A stretch of 64,000 bases of DNA from Bremerella sp. P1. GTDB lineage: Bacteria; Planctomycetota; Planctomycetia; Pirellulales; Pirellulaceae. Below, in pieces: positions 61,313-64,000 of this stretch (within the stretch, counting starts at the first letter, position 1; every line of letters begins with the position of its first letter). The DNA is taken from the NCBI RefSeq assembly GCF_028748185.1, contig NZ_CP118164.1, positions 372,001 to 436,000 on the forward strand, given 5' to 3'. Under the pieces are notes generated by a model. The model had not been told where the DNA came from. It saw only the letters and a list, made by a program, of their open reading frames with translations, and searched no databases. Both the position numbers and the translations under genes were made by a program.

Positions 61313-62083
61313 TTACGTAGTCAGCGCGTTTGCGACTAGTTGCAACTCGCGCGTGAAAGGATGCTGTGGATAACGATTGACGAACAACCCACTACTGGCC
61401 ATGCGAACTAACTCGAAATTCAACGGCAACAGGGCCAGAACCTCTGCGTTGTAGATCGATTCGACCTTCGACTTGAGTTGAGCACGATCCATTCCCGGCG
61501 GAATCTTATTGACGATCAACGAGACCTCGCTCACATCGAGACGACGGGCCAATTCCAGGGTGACCGAGCTTCCCTGGAAGTCTTGCTGATCGGGCCGCAG
61601 CACGAGCAACAGGCGATCGGAAATCACGATCGACAGCAGCGTTTCTTCATTCACGCCGGGATGCGTATCGATGAGCAGGAAGTCGAGATTCAACTTCTGA
61701 ATCAATCGCTTGAAACCATCGTTGAGCAGACCAACGTCGTAACCTTCTTTCAGCACGCGGCCGATCTCGCTAGTCTTGATGCTGGCCGGCACAAGGAACA
61801 CACGAGGCCGTTCGTCTTCGTCGGCCACATTGCCGATCGCCGCCTCGGTCACATCGTAGGCAGCCTCTTCAATCGGACAGTCGCCCCACAGAAAGTCATT
61901 CAGACAATGGGTGACGCGATCTTCGTGCAGGTGAAACACGACATGAATGCCGGGCGACTGAATATCGGTATCGACGATTCCGACGCGATACCCAGCTCGG
62001 GCAATGGTGACCGCGAGATTGGCAGTCACGTTCGACTTTCCGGTGCCCCCGCGAAAGGAGTGAATAGATACGATTTTCGACAC
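61313..62083 (-). CDS. MinD/ParA-type P-loop ATPase
   Basis: 256 residues. The deviant Walker A is SFRGGTGKSNV (residues ~9-19, K-G-G-T-G-K-S pattern with Arg for the signature Lys). VGIVDTDIQSPG is switch I and FLLIDTHPGVNEETL switch II. These proteins use ATP-driven dimerisation to position partners, often on membranes. The short C-terminus lacks a clear MinD amphipathic helix. It comes after an FHA gene (73 bases) and before glutaminase (19 bases). Similar MinD-like proteins occur with FHA genes in planctomycetes and actinobacteria. The partner is unknown. Confidence 0.92.
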   Translation of the reverse strand: MSKIVSIHSFRGGTGKSNVTANLAVTIARAGYRVGIVDTDIQSPGIHVVFHLHEDRVTHCLNDFLWGDCPIEEAAYDVTEAAIGNVADEDERPRVFLVPASIKTSEIGRVLKEGYDVGLLNDGFKRLIQKLNLDFLLIDTHPGVNEETLLSIVISDRLLLVLRPDQQDFQGSSVTLELARRLDVSEVSLIVNKIPPGMDRAQLKSKVESIYNAEVLALLPLNFELVRMASSGLFVNRYPQHPFTRELQLVANALTT

Positions 62084-62156
62084 GCTGGATTTTCCCAGGG
62101 GGGTAACACTTGTTGCAATTTCACGGAAGCCAAGCGGAAGACTGTTGCCTGAAAGA

Positions 62157-62648
62157 CTACTTGTCCTTCATCTTTCGGGCTCGTTCCTGCAGCTCTCGAA
62201 ATACTTCGGTATCGGCGATGTTCTTGACTTCTTCTTCCAATTGGCCTTCGTCAACCATGAGAAAGTCGAGTGCGATCGGATCGATTTCATTCAGTGTCTG
62301 TAGACTGGAAACCGATTCACTGGTTGTCGAAAACTGAAATGACGGCCCAGTCGGTCCTAGCTGAAAGATCGCGTGATCATTCAACGGCTCGTCATTGATT
62401 AACGCCCCGTCCAAGACGGTCCCATTGCGTCCTAACGAAACGAGCGCCCATGCGCCATCGCGTGCCAAGAGTTCGACATGCACTCGTGAGACCTGCGGAT
62501 CGGCCAGACTGATATCGTTCTCGGCTGCCCGTCCGATCGTGACACGCTGACAGTCACTGAAGTTCCATGTCTGAATAGCATGTCCGCTTGAGGAGTCGAG
62601 CAATTTGAGCGTAAACGGAAGTACTACCTCGTTGGTATTGTTTCCCAT
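62157..62648 (-). CDS. FHA domain protein
   Basis: 163 residues. VTIGRAAENDISLADPQVSRVHVELLARDGAWALVSLGRNGTVLDGALIND is an FHA domain (GR, SR.H and NGT motifs), which binds phosphothreonine peptides. The C-terminal ~60 residues are acidic and helical (LDFLMVDEGQLEEEVKNIADTEVFRELQERARKM). It lies upstream of the MinD-like ATPase gene on the same strand, so it may sense a Ser/Thr kinase output and hand it to the ATPase; that is inference. No kinase is in the window. Confidence 0.92.
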   Translation of the reverse strand: MGNNTNEVVLPFTLKLLDSSSGHAIQTWNFSDCQRVTIGRAAENDISLADPQVSRVHVELLARDGAWALVSLGRNGTVLDGALINDEPLNDHAIFQLGPTGPSFQFSTTSESVSSLQTLNEIDPIALDFLMVDEGQLEEEVKNIADTEVFRELQERARKMKDK

Positions 62649-62860
62649 GAACCGCCTCGTTCGAAAGGATTACCTAGGTCAGAGCCTTCATGCATGCAAG
62701 TTACGTACCTCTCTTGCGAATCGCGCCAAGCTGTTTCCACAACTTTCTGTAAAGAAAGGAGTTACGAACTAGCGTTAGGATTTGGGCTCGGACGGCAGTG
62801 CCCAATATTGCGGCATCTATCATGTCCGAAATGCTGAGAGGTTTGAGAATGCGAGAGATC

Positions 62861-62890
62861 GCCTTCGCCTCGAAGGTATGAGGCGAAGGC
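62861..62890 (-). terminator. Stem-loop after the 62-residue gene
   Basis: GCCTTCGCCTC (62861-62871) and GAGGCGAAGGC (62880-62890) are perfect 11-nt arms with an 8-nt loop, 22 bases past the stop codon of the small gene. No T-run follows. Confidence 0.6.
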
Positions 62891-62912
62891 CTGAGTGCGG
62901 CGGCAAGTGTGC

Positions 62913-63101
62913 TTACTTGGAAAGCTTCTTCTTGGCGGTAGTGATCCCTTTGCTCACCGTATCGAAAGCTTCGGCCGCGTCCATTTTGGCCAGCAGCAAG
63001 AAGGCCTCGCTCAATACGCGTTTGGTTTCCGCGACGGTGATTTCCGTTTTGTCCGTGTCGACGTGGCGGGATACTTCGTTGTAGAAATCGGTCAACTTCA
63101 T
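62913..63101 (-). CDS. Small conserved-looking helical protein
   Basis: 62 residues: MKLTDFYNEVSRHVDTDKTEITVAETKRVLSEAF, then LLLAKMDAAEAFDTVSKGITTAKKKLSK. All-helical, soluble, with a Lys-rich end. AAGGAAAG lies 5 bases before the ATG. Many planctomycetes appear to carry a protein of this size and wording, but I cannot name it. It sits between the FloA-like gene and the FHA gene on the same strand, so may share control with them. Confidence 0.75.
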   Translation of the reverse strand: MKLTDFYNEVSRHVDTDKTEITVAETKRVLSEAFLLLAKMDAAEAFDTVSKGITTAKKKLSK

Positions 63102-63196
63102 GGTGCTTTCCTTTTTGCCCCGGAGTTTAGTGGTTCAATGATGTGCCGTAATGTAACGGAATTCGTCACGTACGTCATCGTTTCCTGCGGCGATTT

Positions 63197-63532
63197 CTAG
63201 CCAGGCGTAGACATCCCCTGGTTTTGCTCCACCAGTTGCATCAGGTCGTGACTAGACATGATCGTCTGTTTGCGGGCAATGTACTGCGATTCGACCTGAC
63301 TCAACGATACCTTCTGCCCTCGCTGCACCAACATGATGTAGGCCTCGGTAACCAACTTCACATTCGAGCCACGCAGTCGCATCCCCAGAATTTGAAAGAC
63401 GGACGCTTTACCGCCAGACAACATGACCTGTAACCAGGGGCGAAAGATACTGAAGAAGGACGACAGCCCGTAAAGAATGACCGCCAGGATTAGACCTGCG
63501 AAGATTCCGTAGACGAAGCTTTTGGGATCCAT
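63197..63532 (-). CDS. Stand-alone FloA (flotillin-like) N-terminal domain protein
   Basis: 111 residues. An N-terminal membrane helix (SFVYGIFAGLILAVILYGL) is followed by FRPWLQVMLSGGKASVFQILGMRLRGSNVKLVTEAYIMLVQRGQKVSLSQVESQYIARKQTI (seen in sections). This closely resembles the first ~90 residues of bacterial flotillin FloA (YqfA), whose N-terminus reads similarly around GMRLR and L-x-Q-L-E-S-x-Y. The SPFH domain and the remaining ~200 residues of FloA are missing, and the frame ends cleanly after SHDLMQLVEQNQGMSTPG, so this is a separate short protein. It may act with a full-length FloA encoded elsewhere. Confidence 0.75.
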   Translation of the reverse strand: MDPKSFVYGIFAGLILAVILYGLSSFFSIFRPWLQVMLSGGKASVFQILGMRLRGSNVKLVTEAYIMLVQRGQKVSLSQVESQYIARKQTIMSSHDLMQLVEQNQGMSTPG

Positions 63533-63685
63533 GGAGCCGCCCTGACCAGAAGAGAATTACAGCAACATTGATGATACCGTAGAAACTCCGGAGACGAAAT
63601 CAAACCCTAGAATTCGCATGTCGCTCGGTTATCGACTACGATACGCAAGAGTCGCTCCCACCCTTACTCATCCACGAGAATCACC

Positions 63686-64000
63686 ATGCACAAAGTCCTC
63701 CTTTCCTCTGCAATCTTCCTGGTACTCGCCACGTCCGTTCTCGCCGCCAAGCCAGAAGGCAAACCAACCGTCTACAAAACGGTCGGCGACCGCGAACTAA
63801 CACTCTACATCACGAAGCCCGCTGACTGGAAGAAGACTGACAGCCGACCGGCGATTGTCTTCTTTCATGGCGGCGGCTGGGTTGGGGGTGCCCCGGGTCA
63901 ATTCACCGAGCACAGTAAACACCTGGCCGAGCACGGTATGGTTTGTGTTCAGGTCGAGTATCGTTTGTTGGATCGCAAAAGCGACGACCCACCGGTTACC
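63686..64000 (+). CDS. Secreted alpha/beta hydrolase, BD-FAE/lipase-like (partial)
   Basis: The 5' 105 codons of a gene that runs off the right edge. A signal peptide (MHKVLLSSAIFLVLATSVLAA) is followed by YKTVGDRELTLYITKPADWKK and PAIVFFHGGGWVGG, the HGGGW oxyanion motif of the BD-FAE/hormone-sensitive-lipase type. EHGMVCVQVEYRLLDRK fits the same family. Likely an esterase acting on acetyl or feruloyl groups. The catalytic Ser would be beyond the window. Confidence 0.85.
   Translation, partial: MHKVLLSSAIFLVLATSVLAAKPEGKPTVYKTVGDRELTLYITKPADWKKTDSRPAIVFFHGGGWVGGAPGQFTEHSKHLAEHGMVCVQVEYRLLDRKSDDPPVT

Overview
The window looks like chromosome from a planctomycete of the Pirellulaceae type (Blastopirellula/Bremerella/Rhodopirellula-like). 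This is inferred from gene content, not from a marker gene. The indicators are two DUF1559 proteins with prepilin-type N-termini, three Cys-type sulfatases with signal peptides, secreted PQQ-like beta-propellers, a TIM-barrel 'sugar phosphate isomerase' family protein, a Gfo/Idh/MocA oxidoreductase with a Tat leader, outer-membrane beta-barrels and a fused FAAL-ACP-aminotransferase. Genes are mostly single or in short runs on both strands, with much non-coding space. I see no rRNA, tRNA, CRISPR array, prophage or transposase.

Layout. 0-1.5 kb: tail of an unknown gene, an SGNH hydrolase, and a small hypothetical gene framed by two inverted copies of a hairpin repeat. 1.5-5.5 kb: a tandem duplication of a two-gene unit (DUF1559 protein plus small lipoprotein) that keeps its own upstream block and its own 3' hairpin in both copies. 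5.6-9.8 kb: surE, a Gly/Pro-rich secreted protein, a sulfatase, a TPR protein and a Nudix-like protein without a Nudix box. 9.8-15 kb: a csrA gene with a structured leader, a DegT-type aminotransferase that seems to start at AUC, a lipase-like lipoprotein and a second csrA with an acidic C-terminal tail. 15-20 kb: a membrane-protein pair, then housekeeping genes (eno, ribE, rsmA). 20-25 kb: a sulfatase divergent from a PAS-AraC regulator, an endonuclease/exonuclease/phosphatase family enzyme, a 156-bp inverted-repeat element and phoD.

25-31 kb: a 1137-residue fatty acyl-AMP ligase/ACP/alpha-oxoamine synthase and an aldo/keto reductase, probably a lipid or sphingoid-base-like pathway, then an outer-membrane barrel. 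31-43 kb: a TraB-like protein, a TIM-barrel protein, PQQ propellers, an ArfB-like rescue factor, a UVR-motif protein, an oxidoreductase, an orphan iron-type ABC permease, a DUF1570-like putative peptidase, an FmdB zinc ribbon and nnrE. Several MITE-like inverted-repeat elements lie between these genes. 43-50 kb: a GNAT enzyme, a DacZ-like diadenylate cyclase, a secreted Pro/Glu-rich protein, a HEAT-repeat lipoprotein, and a helical protein next to an SPFH protein.

50-53.9 kb is the most accessory-looking part. Hypothetical genes are separated by copies of a 57-nt composite element (a conserved 16-nt half, a 16-nt spacer and a strong hairpin), with one gene lying between two identical direct copies. 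53.9-64 kb: a Cys-rich outer-membrane protein, a MOSC fusion protein, a sulfatase/esterase/M14 peptidase series, then a minus-strand series of a FloA N-terminal-domain-like protein, a 62-residue protein, an FHA protein, a MinD-like ATPase and glutaminase, and finally a truncated secreted alpha/beta hydrolase.

The points I would check first are the repeat-framed genes at 51.7-53.5 kb, the duplicated DUF1559 unit with its conserved flanks, the PLP-Asp to Asn change in the FAAL-ACP-AONS protein, the DacZ-like cyclase, and the AUC start of the aminotransferase. All functional statements come from reading translated sequence and known family motifs; no database search was run.
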